Shown here: positions 10,804-20,281 of the stretch, in pieces | Numbering within the stretch: the first letter of the stretch is position 1 | How the letters are laid out: each line of letters begins with the position of its first letter | Origin: Colius striatus | Taxonomy: Eukaryota; Chordata; Aves; Coliiformes; Coliidae | DNA length: 64,000 bases | Direction: 5' to 3' | NCBI RefSeq assembly: GCF_028858725.1 | Contig: NC_084768.1 | Span: 34,378,664-34,442,663, forward strand | Position numbers and translations under genes: made by a program | The notes under the pieces: model-generated | The model's database searches: none | Told to the model about the DNA's origin: nothing | Seen by the model: only the letters and a program-made list of their open reading frames with translations

Positions 10804-11309
10804 ACGTGACCTTCCTCACGTTCTTCTTCACGCGGCTGGAGCGGAACCGCAGCGGCCGCTACGAGCGCGAATTCCCGTTCGTGTCCCGCTGCGGCGCGGA
10901 GCGCAACCTCCTGCGCTGCGAGCACAGACCCATCGTCTTCACCCGCCTCCTGCCCCCGGACGCCTCCTCCTCAGCCTCCTCCTGCTCCCGCCGCGCCGTG
11001 CTGTCGTTCTGCGGCGGCGGGGAGCGGCTGGCCGTGCCGCTCCGGCCCGAGGCGCTGGTGATGCTGCCGGAGAACGGGCGCTTGTACCACCCGGCGCCGG
11101 GCCGGGCGGGGGGCGCGGGGCCGGTGCGCTCGGCGCTGGCTCTGGAGTGGGGGTCCCGCTTGGAGTACGAGCAGGGGCCGGAGCAGCCCCCGACTCACTT
11201 TTGGTGGGAGGGGAAGAGGTATCGGCTCACGGGGGAGCTGGTGCAGCTGCTGCGGGGAGGGGAAGGGGCGGGGGAGGCGGAGAGCGGCGGGGCCGCGGGG
11301 CGGGGGTGA
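10804..11309 (+). CDS. C8orf82: C8orf82-like (UPF0598) last coding exon, unit 1
   Basis: This 506-bp terminal coding exon begins after cccggcag and stops at TGA 11307-11309. In frame with exon 2 it encodes DVTFLTFFFTRLERNRSGRY, then FPFVSRCGAERNLLRCE, SFCGGGERLAVP, NGRLYHPAPGRAGG and RSALALEW. Each block aligns in order with human C8orf82. The human-length C-terminus is followed by a short Gly/Ala/Glu-rich tail. The exon is intact and very GC-rich. Degenerate copies of its first 60-90 bases lie upstream in the intron. LRRC14 is convergent downstream. The unit 2 copy at 56142 differs by one residue (Leu here, Phe there, in the AVPxRPEA context). The UPF0598 family has no established reaction. 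Confidence 0.95.
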
Positions 11310-11958
11310 GGCTTGGAGGGGGTGGGAAGGGGCATTGCATGGCCCCGGGCGAGGAGGAGGAGGAGGCAGAGCTGGTGCTCAGCCACACCGTGTGGCTGAT
11401 GCTGTGGTGAGGTGAGCGTTGCCGGTGCCAGGGATGTGGGTGTTGTGTGTGGGTCCCCCCACTGTGATATTAAAGGTCTCTGGCAATTGAAATGAGCCTA
11501 GAGGTGATGGGTGCCACTGCAGCAGTGTGGGTGCAGCTGTGGAGAGGTTGGTGCTGCTATGGTGAGGTTGGTGCAGCTGTGGTGGGTGACACACGGTGCT
11601 ACTGCCACAGTGTGGGTGTCCCCACGGGTGCTGCCACGCTGACAGTGTTGCTGCCACACTGTGGGTGCCACTGTGGTGATGTTGGCTGGTGTGTAGAGGG
11701 AAGGGAAGTTCTTCAGAGGGATGTGGCCAGGGGCTGAGGTTGCCTGAGGGCAAGGAGCCAGCAGCGTGCCCAAGGAGGCAAGAAGGCCAGTGGCAGCCTG
11801 GCTGGGCTGAGCAGTGGGGTGGCAGCAGCCCCAGGGCTGTGCTCAGTGCTGGGCCCCTCACTCACTGCCACAGGGACACTGAGGGGCTGCAGGGAGAGAA
11901 GATGCACTGGGAAGCTCTGGGCTAAATGAGGGTACCTGAGGCAAAGGTTCAGTCTGCA
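11310..11958. other. C8orf82 3' UTR and intergenic stretch, unit 1
   Basis: No gene is seen. The first 160 bp are the putative 3' UTR. At about 11500-11690 there is a short imperfect minisatellite (GGTGCAGCTGTGG and TGTGGGTGCCACTG-type units). The rest is unremarkable sequence leading into a CR1 fragment. Confidence 0.5.
11469..11474 (+). terminator. C8orf82: Putative poly(A) signal of C8orf82, unit 1
   Basis: ATTAAA, the commonest variant of the poly(A) signal, lies 160 bp after the C8orf82 stop codon. The downstream sequence is T/G-containing. It is conserved at the same distance in unit 2 (56813-56818). Confidence 0.55.
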
Positions 11959-11959
11959 G

Positions 11960-12312
11960 AGAACGAGGCTCAGAGGAGACCTGATCACTCTGACTCCCTG
12001 GCTGTGGCTGAGAGGGTCGGTCTCTGCTCCCAAGTTAAAAGCTACAGGCCAAGAGGAAAGGAGCTCAGGGTGCCCCAGGGCAGGTTGAGGCTGGAGCTGA
12101 GGCAGAACTGTTTCCCTGAGAGGGGTGTCAGCCCCTGTGCCAGGCTGCCCAGGGAGCTGGGGGAGTGCCCAGCCCTGGAGGGGTCCCAGAGCCGTGGGGC
12201 TGAGGTGCTTGAGGGCCGTGGCTCAGTGGTGCCTGTGGCACTGTGGGGTCAGGGTTGGACTCCAGCAGCTCAAAGGGCTTTTCCATCTGTAATGATTCTC
12301 TGGTCAGTGCCC
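11960..12312 (+). mobile_element. CR1 LINE 3'-end fragment, unit 1
   Basis: The sequence follows the 3' terminus of avian CR1 elements. It runs through GGTCTCTGCTCCCAAGTTAA, AGGCCAAGAGGAAAGG, CTGTTTCCCTGAGAGGG, CAGGCTGCCCAGGGAGCTGG, TTGGACTCCAGCAGCTCAAA and a final AATGATTCT. As is usual for CR1, it is 5'-truncated and keeps the 3' end. It sits between the convergent C8orf82 and LRRC14 genes, and the same insertion is present in unit 2. Confidence 0.88.
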
Positions 12313-12536
12313 TGTGTGCCAGAACAGCAGCCAGCGCTCTCCTTGGTCCATTAAAAGCAGAAGAGCTCCATCCCCTCCGCTGAGCTCTGCCACTTCCTCC
12401 TGCCAAGCATCCCAGGAGGACTTGGGTTAATCGGGCAAGGTGGGGTTGGCTTTAATGAACTCACCATAACCGAGTGGCACAGCCCAGAGCCCGGCACAGA
12501 GCCCCAAGGTGAAGCTTCCCTGGGGGGGGGGGGATG
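12313..12536 (-). other. LRRC14 3' flank, unit 1
   Basis: This is the non-coding strip between the CR1 fragment and the LRRC14 stop codon. Its part from about 12440 is probably the LRRC14 3' UTR. It contains a short G-run at 12523-12533. Nothing else is recognised. Confidence 0.5.
12451..12456 (-). terminator. LRRC14: Putative poly(A) signal of LRRC14, unit 1
   Basis: ATTAAA on the minus strand lies about 80 bp downstream of the LRRC14 stop codon. It is conserved in unit 2 at 57823-57828. Confidence 0.5.
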
Positions 12537-13058
12537 CTACAAGCTGAAGTAGTCGATGGCTCCGTAGCGCTGGAGGCTGGTCGCCCACACGGCGTCTGCT
12601 CTACCCGCGCTCGCCAGCAGCCGGCACAGCTCCGCCGGGAAACCCTCCTCCCCCTGCGTGGGGGTGTGGTGGCCGGAGCCCCGCGGCGGCTGCGAGTAGC
12701 CCACGAGGCGCAGGTCGGGCAGGGCCGGGCCAGGCCGCCCAGCGCCGCCGCGCTCAGGGGGGTGCCGAGGAGACCGAGGCAGCGCAGGCGGCGGCAGCGG
12801 CGCAGCGCCGGCAGCAGCAGCTCCAGCTCCGCGTCCCCCAGCTGACACTCCAGCAGCTCCAGCTGCAGCAGCGAGCGCGAAGCGGCTTCCAGCAGCGTCC
12901 GCAAGGGTTGCAGGAGGCTGGGGGACGTGAGGTTGTGGCCGCTCAGGTCCAGCTGGAGCAGGGAGGGCGCGTGGAGGCTCGAGGACAGGAAGATGAGGTC
13001 GGAGGGGAGCAGGCAGCAGAAGGCCAGCGCCAGACTCTCCAGGGGAGTCTGCAGCCCG
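12537..13058 (-). pseudogene. LRRC14: LRRC14 last coding exon, frameshifted, unit 1
   Basis: This is the terminal exon of a PRAME-like leucine-rich repeat protein (human LRRC14). After a cctcccag acceptor the minus strand reads GLQTPLESLALAFCCLLPSD, LQLDLSGHNL, LELLECQLGDAELELLLPAL and LGLLGTPLSAAALGGLA. This matches the LRR run of LRRC14 in order. The end of the family protein is also clear: ELCRLLASAGRADAVWATSL and a final GAIDYFSL before TAG at 12537-12539, comparable to human ADYFSL. That tail is in another frame, however. The frame breaks near 12725-12745, within a run of GGCC/GCCC, by what looks like one missing base. The same break is present in unit 2. It may be a pseudogene or a consistent base-calling loss in GC-rich DNA. 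Confidence 0.88.
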
Positions 13059-13289
13059 CTGGGAGGACAGGGTGGGGTGGCAGAGTGAGTGGGGAACCCC
13101 CAAAGCACCCCCAAACCACCACGAGGCTCCCCCACCTCCAAATCCCCTGAGGCCCTCCCCAAACCAGCCACAGACCCCTAAAACCCTGAGGCTGCCCAAA
13201 TTCCACCCCCAGGATCCCCCAAAATCCCTCAGCTCCCTCAAAGTCTCCCCCAACCCCCGTGAGGTATCCCCAAACCTCCTGAGACCAGA

Positions 13290-13935
13290 CCCCTGAGCTG
13301 AGGCAGAGCTGCTCTGGGACTCCATCTCCTCATAAGTGTAGACAGTTGCACAGTGCCAAACTGGGCAACTCCCCTAAAACCCCCTGAGCCAAGGCAGAGC
13401 TGCTGTGGGACTCCATCCCCTCTTAAATCTTTGCCCACAGGGTGTAGACAGTTCCCCAATGCCAAACCCCAACCCCAAAACACCCTGAGGCTGCCCAAAA
13501 CATCTTCAGGCACCCCAAACCCCTCTTTTATGCCTCCCCTGAGCCGAGGCAGAGCTGCTGTGGGACTCCATCCCCTCTTAAATCTTTGCCCAAGGGGCAA
13601 ATGCCAAACCTTCCAAACCTTCCCCCCAAAACACCCTGAGCCCCCCCAAAACCCCCTGAGACCAGCCCCCTGAGGTGAGGCACAGCTGCTGTGGGACTCC
13701 CATCTCCTCTTAAATCTTTGCCCACGGGGCAAATGCCAAACCTTCCCCCCAAAACCCCCTGAGACCAGCCCCCTGAGGTGAGGCACAGCTGCTGTGGGAC
13801 TCCATCCCCTCTTAAATCTTTGCTCACAGGGCAAATGCCAAACCTTCCAAACCCTCTCCCCAAAACCCCCTGAGACCAACCCCTGAGGTAGTGCAGAGCT
13901 ACTGTTGGACTCCAGCCCCTCTTAAATCTGCCCCC
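13290..13935. repeat. LRRC14 intron VNTR, about 6 units
   Basis: About six imperfect tandem units of roughly 100 bp share GCAGAGCTGCTGTGGGACTC, CCCCTCTTAAATCTTTGCCC and CCCCAAAACCCCCTGAGACC. Unit 2 carries far fewer units at the same place (58655-58918). The array lies inside the intron between the two visible LRRC14 exons (13059-14042). Confidence 0.85.
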
Positions 13936-14042
13936 ACAGGGTGTGGGTGATGCCCCAATGCCACCCCCCCCCCACACACACACATTCCCTCCCGCTGCAG
14001 CGTGTGAAGGTTTTGGAGTCCCTCCCCCAGCGGGCAGCTTAC

Positions 14043-14430
14043 CCCAGGAGCTGCCTGAGTCTCCCAGAAAGCCTGGAGGAGTACAAATCGAGTTCCTTGA
14101 GGGCAGGCAGGGCCCGGAGGTGAGCGGCCAAGCAGCGGATGCCGGCGTCCGTGCCCGGGGGCCGTGCGGCGCACGTCCACGTTGCTGTAGGGCAGCTTGA
14201 GGCTGCGCAGCGCGGGGAAGCGGCCGAGGTGAGGCAGCACTGCGCACAGCCCCGCCAGCCCCAGGTTGTTGAAGCGTGAAACAACTCTGCAGACGGCGGC
14301 AGGCTCCAGGGAGTCCAGCAGGGAGACGACGGTGGAGACGGAGAGCTCCTCGGCGTGGAAGTCGCGGCAGAGCAGGCGCAGGGGGGCGCAGGGCGAGCGG
14401 AGGGTGGCGCGCAGCAATAGGCGCGTAGCA
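14043..14430 (-). pseudogene. LRRC14: LRRC14 upstream exon, frameshifted and 5'-truncated by satellite, unit 1
   Basis: The minus strand encodes LRATLRSPCAPLRLLCRD, FHAEELSVSTVVSLLDSLEP and RFNNLGLAGLCAVLPHLGRF, then LKLPYSNVDV. These match human LRRC14 around SPLRLCCRDLRAEDLP and RFNNLGLRGLSVIIPH. The exon's last part, ALPALKELDLYSSRLSGRLR then QLLG and gtaagc, is in a different frame. A frameshift therefore lies near 14155-14170, beside CCCCCGGG. The exon joins the 12537 exon in phase (GG + C). At its 5' side, coding homology stops at about 14430 where a 39-bp satellite begins. No acceptor and none of the N-terminal part of LRRC14 (roughly 190 human residues) were found. It is therefore broken in three ways, two of which are single-base. 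Confidence 0.87.
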
Positions 14431-15640
14431 ATAGGGCACCCCTAAGCCAGCCCCCATCAATAGGGCATCCTATAGCACCCCTAAGCCAGCCCCCATCAAT
14501 AGGGCATCCTATAGCACCCCTAAGCCAGCCCCCATCAATAGGGCATCCTATAGCACCCCTAACCCAGCCCCCATCAATAGGGCATCCTATAGCACCCCTA
14601 AGCCAGCCCCCATCAATAGGGCATCCTATAGCACCCCTAAGCCAGCCCCCATCAATAGGGCATCCTATAGCACCCCTAAGCCAGCCCCCATCAATAGGGC
14701 ATCTTATAGCACCCCTAAGCCAGCCCCCATCAATAGGGCATCCTATAGCACCCCTAACCCAGCCCCCATCAATAGGGCATCCTATAGCACCCCTAACCCA
14801 GACCCCATCAATAGGGCATCCTATAGCACCCCTAACCCAGACCCCATCAATAGGGCATCCTATAGCACCCCTAAGCCAGCCCCCATCAATAGGGCATCCT
14901 ATAGCACCCCTAACCCAGCCCCCATCAATAGGGCATCCTATAGCACCCCTAAGCCAGCCCCCATCAATAGGGCATCCTATAGCACCCCTAACCCAGCCCC
15001 CATCAATAGGGCATCCTGTAGCACCCCTAACCCAGACCCCATCAATAGGGCATCTTAGAGCACCCCTAACCCAGACCCCATCAATAGGGCATCCTATAGC
15101 ACCCCTAACCCAGACCCCATCAATAGGGCATCCTATAGCACCCCTAACCCAGCCCTCTATCTATAGGGCATCCTATAGCACCCCTAACCCAGCCCCCATC
15201 AATACGGCATCCTATAGCACCCCTAAGCCAGCTCCCATCAATAGGGCATCCTATAGCACCCCTAAGCCAGCCCCCATCAATAGGGCATCCTGTAGCACCC
15301 CTAACCCAGACCCCATCAATAGGGCATCTTAGAGCACCCCTAACCCAGCCCCCATCAATAGGGCATCCTATAGCACCCCTAACCCAGACCCCATCAATAG
15401 GGCATCCTATAGCACCCCTAACCCAGCCCTCTATCTATAGGGCATCCTATAGCACCCCTAAGCCAGCCCCCATCAATAGGGCATCCTATAGCACCCCTAA
15501 CCCAGACCCCATCAATAGGGCATCTTAGAGCACCCCTAACCCAGACCCCATCAATAGGGCATCTTAGAGCACTCCTAACCCAGCTCTTTATCTATAGGGC
15601 ATCCTATAGCACCTCTAATCCAGCCCCCCATCAATAGGGC
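14431..15640. repeat. 39-bp satellite H, about 30 units, unit 1
   Basis: Highly regular 39-bp unit with ATCAATAGGGCATCC, TATAGCACCCCTAA and CCAGCCCCC, with CCTAAGCC/CCTAACCC alternation. It starts inside the LRRC14 exon's 5' side. Confidence 0.96.
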
Positions 15641-15904
15641 ACCCCACAGCACCCCTAGATCTGCACCTCATCAATAGGGTACCCCTAACCCAGCCCTCTC
15701 TCAATAGGACCTCCCATAGCACTCCTAACCCTATCCCCCATTAATAGGGCACCCTATAGCACTCCTAACCCAGCTCCCCATCAATAGGGAACTCCAGGGC
15801 AGGACCCATGACCCACCCCTCTTAATGAGGGGTACCCCCAGCACCCCATAAAGGAAGCCTACAGCAGGATCTCCAACACCCCCCTTCCCTCCCTGGGCCC
15901 CCCT
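15641..15904. other. Degenerate H units and spacer
   Basis: Decayed ATAGGGCACC-type units, then a non-repetitive 100 bp with CATAAAGGAAGCC. No LRRC14 exon is seen here. Confidence 0.6.
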
Positions 15905-16740
15905 GTGCTGCCCTCACACCCCTCGACCCCCCTCAGCTGCCCTCACCCCCCCTCGATCCCCAGGGTCCCCTTCAGCTGCCCTCACCCCCCCCAATCCCCG
16001 GGGTCCCCTTCATCTGCCCTCAATCCCCCAGTCCCTGGGGACCCCTTCAGCTGCCCTCACGCCCCCCAATCCCCGAGGCCCCCCTCAGCTGCCCTCACGC
16101 CCCCCAATCCCCGGGATCCCCCTCAGCTGCCCTCACGCCCCCAGTCCCCGGGGACCCCTCAGCTCCCCTCACGCCCCCCCAATCCCCGGGATCCCCCTCA
16201 GCTGCCCTCACGCCCCCCCAATCCCCGGGGACCCCTCAGCTGCCCTCATCCCCCACAATCCCCGGGGTCCCCCTCAGCTGCCCTCACGCCCCCAATCCCC
16301 GGGATCCCCCTCAGCTGCCCTCACGCCCCCAATCCCCGGGATCCCCCTCAGCTACCCTCAACCCCCACAATCCCGGGGGACCCCTCAGCTGCCCTCACGC
16401 CCCCCAGTCCCCGGGGACCCCTCAGCTCCCCTCACGCCCCCAATCCCGGGGGACCCCTCAGCTGCCCTCATGCCCCCAATCCCGGGGGACCCCTCAGCTG
16501 CCCTCACGCCCCCCAGTCCCCGGGGACCCCTCAACTGCCCTCACCCCCCACAATCCCCGGGGTCCCCCCTCAGCTGCCCTCACGCCCCCCAGTCCCCGGG
16601 GACCCCTCAGCTGCCCTCACGCCCCCCAGTCCCCGGGGACCCCTCAGCTCACCTCCCGCCCCCAGTCCCCGGGGACCCCTCAGCTGCCCTCATGCCCCCA
16701 GTCCCCGGGGACCCCTCAGCTCACCTCCCGCCCGCCGCCC
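15905..16740. repeat. Minisatellite I, upstream of promoter copy 1
   Basis: Roughly 36-bp units of CAGCTGCCCTCACGCCCCC with CCCCGGGGACCCCT. Each carries a CAGCTG E-box. About 22 units lead directly into the promoter. Confidence 0.93.
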
Positions 16741-16744
16741 CGCT

Positions 16745-17046
16745 CCCGCCGGGCCCCTCACGGCCGCGCTTCCAGGCATGCGCACTGCACCCCGGCACCG
16801 CCCCTCCGCCAATCAGAGCGAGAGTTTCACCACGGAAGGCGGGCCCGGCGTCGTTACTAGGTGCCGCCTGCCATCCTCGCCCGCCCATTGGCTGCCGCCG
16901 TGTCTGTCATCGCTTCCTCCCTTCTTATTGGCTGAAGGGCGGCGGCAGCGGGAAGTTCGATCTGAGCCCCAGACGCTGCGGTCCCTGCGCGGCTCCGGGA
17001 GGTCTCGGATCGCCCCGGGCCGGGGAACGGCCCCGCTCCGCACGCC
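16745..17046. promoter_or_regulatory. Divergent LRRC14/RECQL4 CpG promoter, copy 1
   Basis: This is a 300-bp CpG-rich non-repetitive block directly before RECQL4 exon 1. It carries CCAAT at 16809-16813 and inverted CCAAT (ATTGG) at 16887-16891 and 16927-16931. It also has an NRF1-like GCATGCGCA at 16776-16784 and CGGAAG ETS-like cores, with no TATA box. NF-Y/NRF1/ETS architecture is typical of divergent housekeeping promoters, and LRRC14 lies head-to-head with RECQL4 here as in human. Confidence 0.75.
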
Positions 17047-17130
17047 ATGGAGCGGCAGCGGGAGGTCAAGGCCCTGCTGAAGAGCTGGGAAGCGGCTTTT
17101 GTCCGGGAGCAGCGGAGGAAGCCCGGCCAG
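17047..17130 (+). CDS. RECQL4: RECQL4 exon 1, first copy in unit 1
   Basis: This 84-bp coding exon of 28 codons begins with ATG and encodes MERQREVKALLKSWEAAF, ending KPGQ before gtgccc. Human RECQL4 exon 1 also has 28 codons (MERLRDVRERLQAWERAF, ending RPSQ), so start, length and phase 0 all agree. RECQL4 is a RecQ-family helicase used in DNA replication and repair, and this exon is the start of its Sld2-like N-terminal region. The exon follows a CCAAT-box promoter shared with LRRC14. It is followed only by minisatellite J, and no exon 2 was found before the next promoter copy at 19.8 kb or anywhere in this unit. Confidence 0.9.
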
Positions 17131-17189
17131 GTGCCCGCTGCGGGGGGCGGGGATGGGGAGGGGCGGCGGGGCAAAGCGGGGTTTTAATG

Positions 17190-19467
17190 GGGTTCTGAGG
17201 GGAAAGGTGGAGTTTTGAGAGGAAAAGTGAGGGGTTTTGTGAATTTCTGAGGAGCAAGTGGGAATTGGGAGGAGCTTGGAGGGGAAAAGTGGGGTTTTGG
17301 TGGAGTGTTGAGGGGAAAAGTGGGGGTTTGGTGGATTTCTGAGATACAAGTGGGATTTGAGTGGAGCTCTGAGGGGAAAAGTGGGGGTTTTGTGGAGTGT
17401 TGAGAAGAAAAGGGGTTTTAGTGGAGTTCTGAGTGAACAAGTGGCGATTTGGAGGGTTTTTGAGTCTAAAAGTAAGTTTTTGGTGCGGTTCTGAGGGGAA
17501 AAAATGGGTTTGGGCAGAGTTTTGAGGGCAACAGTGGGTTTTACTGGAGTTTTGAGTGGAAAAGTGGGGGTTTGGTGGGGTTTTGAGGGGAAAAGTGTTT
17601 TACTGTGGGGTTCTGAGGGGAATAAAGGTTTTTGTAGAGCTTTAAGGAGAAAAGAGTGGGGTTGGTTGTCTGCTGAGGGGGAACAGTGGAGATTGGTGGG
17701 GTTCTGAGGGGAAAAGTGCGGGCTTGGTGGAGTCTGGAGTTGAAAAGTGGAGGTTCGGTGGGGTTTTGAGGGCGAAAGTGGGTTTTTGATGGGGTTCTGA
17801 GGGGAAAAGTGGAGTTTTGGTGGAGTTTTGAGAGGAAAAGAGGGGAGTTTGTGAATTTCTGAGGAACAAGTGGGAATTGGGAGGAGCTTGGAGGGGAAAA
17901 GTGGGGTTTTGGTGGAGTGTTGAGGGGAAAAGTAGGGGTTTGGTGGATTTCTGAGATACAAGTGCGATTTTAGTGGAGCTCTGAGGGGAAAAGTGGGGGT
18001 TTTGTGGAGTGTTGAGAAGAAAAGGGGTTTTAGTGGAGTTCTGAGTGAACAAGTGGCGATTTGGAGGATTTTTGAGGGTAAAAGTAAGTTTTTGATGTGG
18101 TTCTGAGGGGAAAAATGGATTTTGGCAGAGTTTTGAGGGCAAAAGTGGAGGGTTTGTGGACTTCTGAGGAACAAGTGGGAATTTGGAGGAGCTTTGAGGG
18201 TATAAATGAAGTTTTGGTGGAGTTTTCAGATGAAAAGTGGAGTTTTGGTGGAGTGTTGAGGGAAAAAGTGGGGTTTTGGTAGAGCTTGGAGTGAAAAAGT
18301 GGGGGGTTGGTGGGTTTTTGAGGGTAAAAGTGGGGTTTTGGTGGGGTTTTGAGGGGAAAATGGGTTTTTTGTAGAGTTTTAAGGAGAAAAGAGTGGGATT
18401 GGTGGTCTGCTGAGGGGGAACAGTGGAGATTGGTGGGGTTCTGAGGGGAAAAGTGCAGGCTTGGTGGAGTCTGGAGTGGAAAAGTGGAGGTTCGGTGGGG
18501 TTTTGAGGGCGAAATTGGGTTTTTGATGGGGTTCTGAGGGGAAAAGTGGAGTTTTGGTGGAGTTTTCAGATGAAAAGTGGGGTTTTTTGTGGAGTGTTGA
18601 GAAGAACAGTGGGTTTTACTGGAGTTTGGAGTGAAAAAGTGGGGATTTGATGAATTTTTGAGAGTAAAAGTAGGTTTTCGGTGTGGATCTGAGGTGAAAA
18701 TGAGTTTTTGTGGGGTTTTAAGGGGAAAAGTAAGGTTCTGGTGGAGTGTTGAGGGCAAAAGTGGGGTTTTGGTGAGATTCTGAGAGGAAAGAATTGGGTT
18801 TTGATGGTGTTGTGGGGAGAAAGTGGGATTGTGGTGTAGTCTTGAGAGGAAAACTGGGTTTTGGCAGAGTTTTGAGGGCAAAAGTGGGGGATTTGTGGAC
18901 TTCTGAGGAACAAGTGGGAATTAGGAGGAACTTTGAGGGGGAAAGTGAAGTTTTGGTGGAGTGTTGAGGGGAAAAAGTGGGGTTTTGGTGGAGCTTGGAG
19001 TTAAAATTGGCTGTTCAATGGGTTTTTGAGGGCGAAAGTGGATTTTTGATGGGATTCTGAGGGGGAAAATGGATTTTTTGGTGGAGTTTTAAGTGGAAAA
19101 GTGGAGGTTTGAGAAGAAAAGTGGGGATTTGGTGGACTTAAGAGGAACAAGTGGGATTTTGGAGGAGCTTTGAGGGGAAAAGTGGAGTTTTGGTGGGGTT
19201 TTTAGATTAAAAGTGTGGGTTTGGTGTATTTTTAAGGGCAAATGTGGGATTTTGTGGACTTTGGAGTGGTAAGGTGTGGGTTTGGTGGATATTTGGGGCA
19301 AAAGCGGGGTGTCTTGTGGTTCTGAGAGAAAAAGAGAGGGTTTGGTGGTCCACTGAAAGGAAAATGAGTTTTTGTGGAGTTTTAAGGGGAAAAGTGGGGT
19401 TTTGGTGGGGTTTTAAGATGAAAAATGCAGTTTTGGTGGAGTTTTCAGATGAAAAGTGGAGTTTTGG
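17190..19467. repeat. Minisatellite J (RECQL4 intron 1), first block
   Basis: Roughly 30-33 bp units of GGGGAAAAGTGGGGTTTTGG with GAGTTTTGAG. It joins minisatellite I at 19467/19468 in AGTTTTGG/CTGCCCTCAC. Confidence 0.94.
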
Positions 19468-19836
19468 CTGCCCTCACGCCCCCCCAATCTCCGGGGTCCC
19501 CTTCAGCTGCCCACACCCCCCCCCAATCCCTGAGGCCCCCCTCAGCTGCCCTGACGCCCCCCCAATCCCCGGGATCCCCCTCAGCTGCCCTCACACTCCC
19601 CCAATCCCTGAGGCCCCCCTCAGCTGCCCTCACGCCCCCCCAATCCCCGGGATCCCCCTCAGCTGCCCTCACACTCCCCCAATCCCTGAGGCCCCCCTCA
19701 GCTGCCCTCACCCCCCACAATCCCCGGGGACCCCTCAGCTGCCCTCACGCCCCCCAGTCCTCGGGGACCCCTCAGCTGCCCTCACGCCCCCAATCCCGGG
19801 GGACCCCTCAGCTCACCTCCCGCCCGCCGCCCCGCT
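19468..19836. repeat. Minisatellite I, upstream of promoter copy 2
   Basis: About ten CAGCTGCCCTCACGCCCCC units, a shortened version of 15905-16740. Confidence 0.93.
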
Positions 19837-20138
19837 CCCGCCGGGCCCCTCACGGCCGCGCTTCCAGGCATGCGCACTGCACCCCGGCACCGCCCCTCCG
19901 CCAATCAGAGCGAGAGTTTCACCACGGAAGGCGGGCCCGGCGTCGTTACTAGGTGCCGCCTGCCATCCTCGCCCGCCCATTGGCTGCCGCCGTGTCTGTC
20001 ATCGCTTCCTCCCTTCTTATTGGCTGAAGGGCGGCGGCAGCGGGAAGTTCGATCTGAGCCCCAGACGCTGCGGTCCCTGCGCGGCTCCGGGAGGTCTCGG
20101 ATCCACCCGGGCCGGGGAACGGCCCCGCTCCGCACGCC
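19837..20138. promoter_or_regulatory. LRRC14/RECQL4 promoter, copy 2
   Basis: This copy of the 16745 promoter is nearly base-for-base, with all three CCAAT boxes (first at 19901-19905) and the NRF1-like site. It differs only at scattered bases such as the stretch just before the ATG. Confidence 0.75.
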
Positions 20139-20222
20139 ATGGAGCGGCAGCGGGAGGTCAAGGCCCTGCTGAAGAGCTGGGAAGCGGCTTTTGTCCGGGA
20201 GCAGCGGAGGAAGCCCGGCCAG
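20139..20222 (+). CDS. RECQL4: RECQL4 exon 1, second copy in unit 1
   Basis: This exact repeat of the 28-codon RECQL4 first exon lies 3092 bp downstream of the first, with its own full promoter copy and the same donor, CCAG then gtgccc. The segment repeated is minisatellite I + promoter + exon 1 + start of intron 1. No second RECQL4 exon follows. The open frame is intact, but without downstream exons it can only be an alternative first exon or a fragment. Confidence 0.88.
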
Positions 20223-20281
20223 GTGCCCGCTGCGGGGGGCGGGGATGGGGAGGGGCGGCGGGGCAAAGTGGGGTTTTAATG

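Noticed and set aside
10784-11410. A second long frame overlapping C8orf82 exon 3, starting at 10784
   Set aside because: It is a +1 shadow of a very GC-rich exon. Only the other frame matches the UPF0598 family and joins exon 2 in phase.
11950-12406. Open frames in the C8orf82-LRRC14 interval
   Set aside because: They coincide with a non-coding CR1 3' end, not with a gene.
14431-15640. CCCTAACCC in satellite H as an interstitial telomere
   Set aside because: The telomere-like nine bases are part of a 39-bp unit. There are no consecutive TTAGGG repeats.
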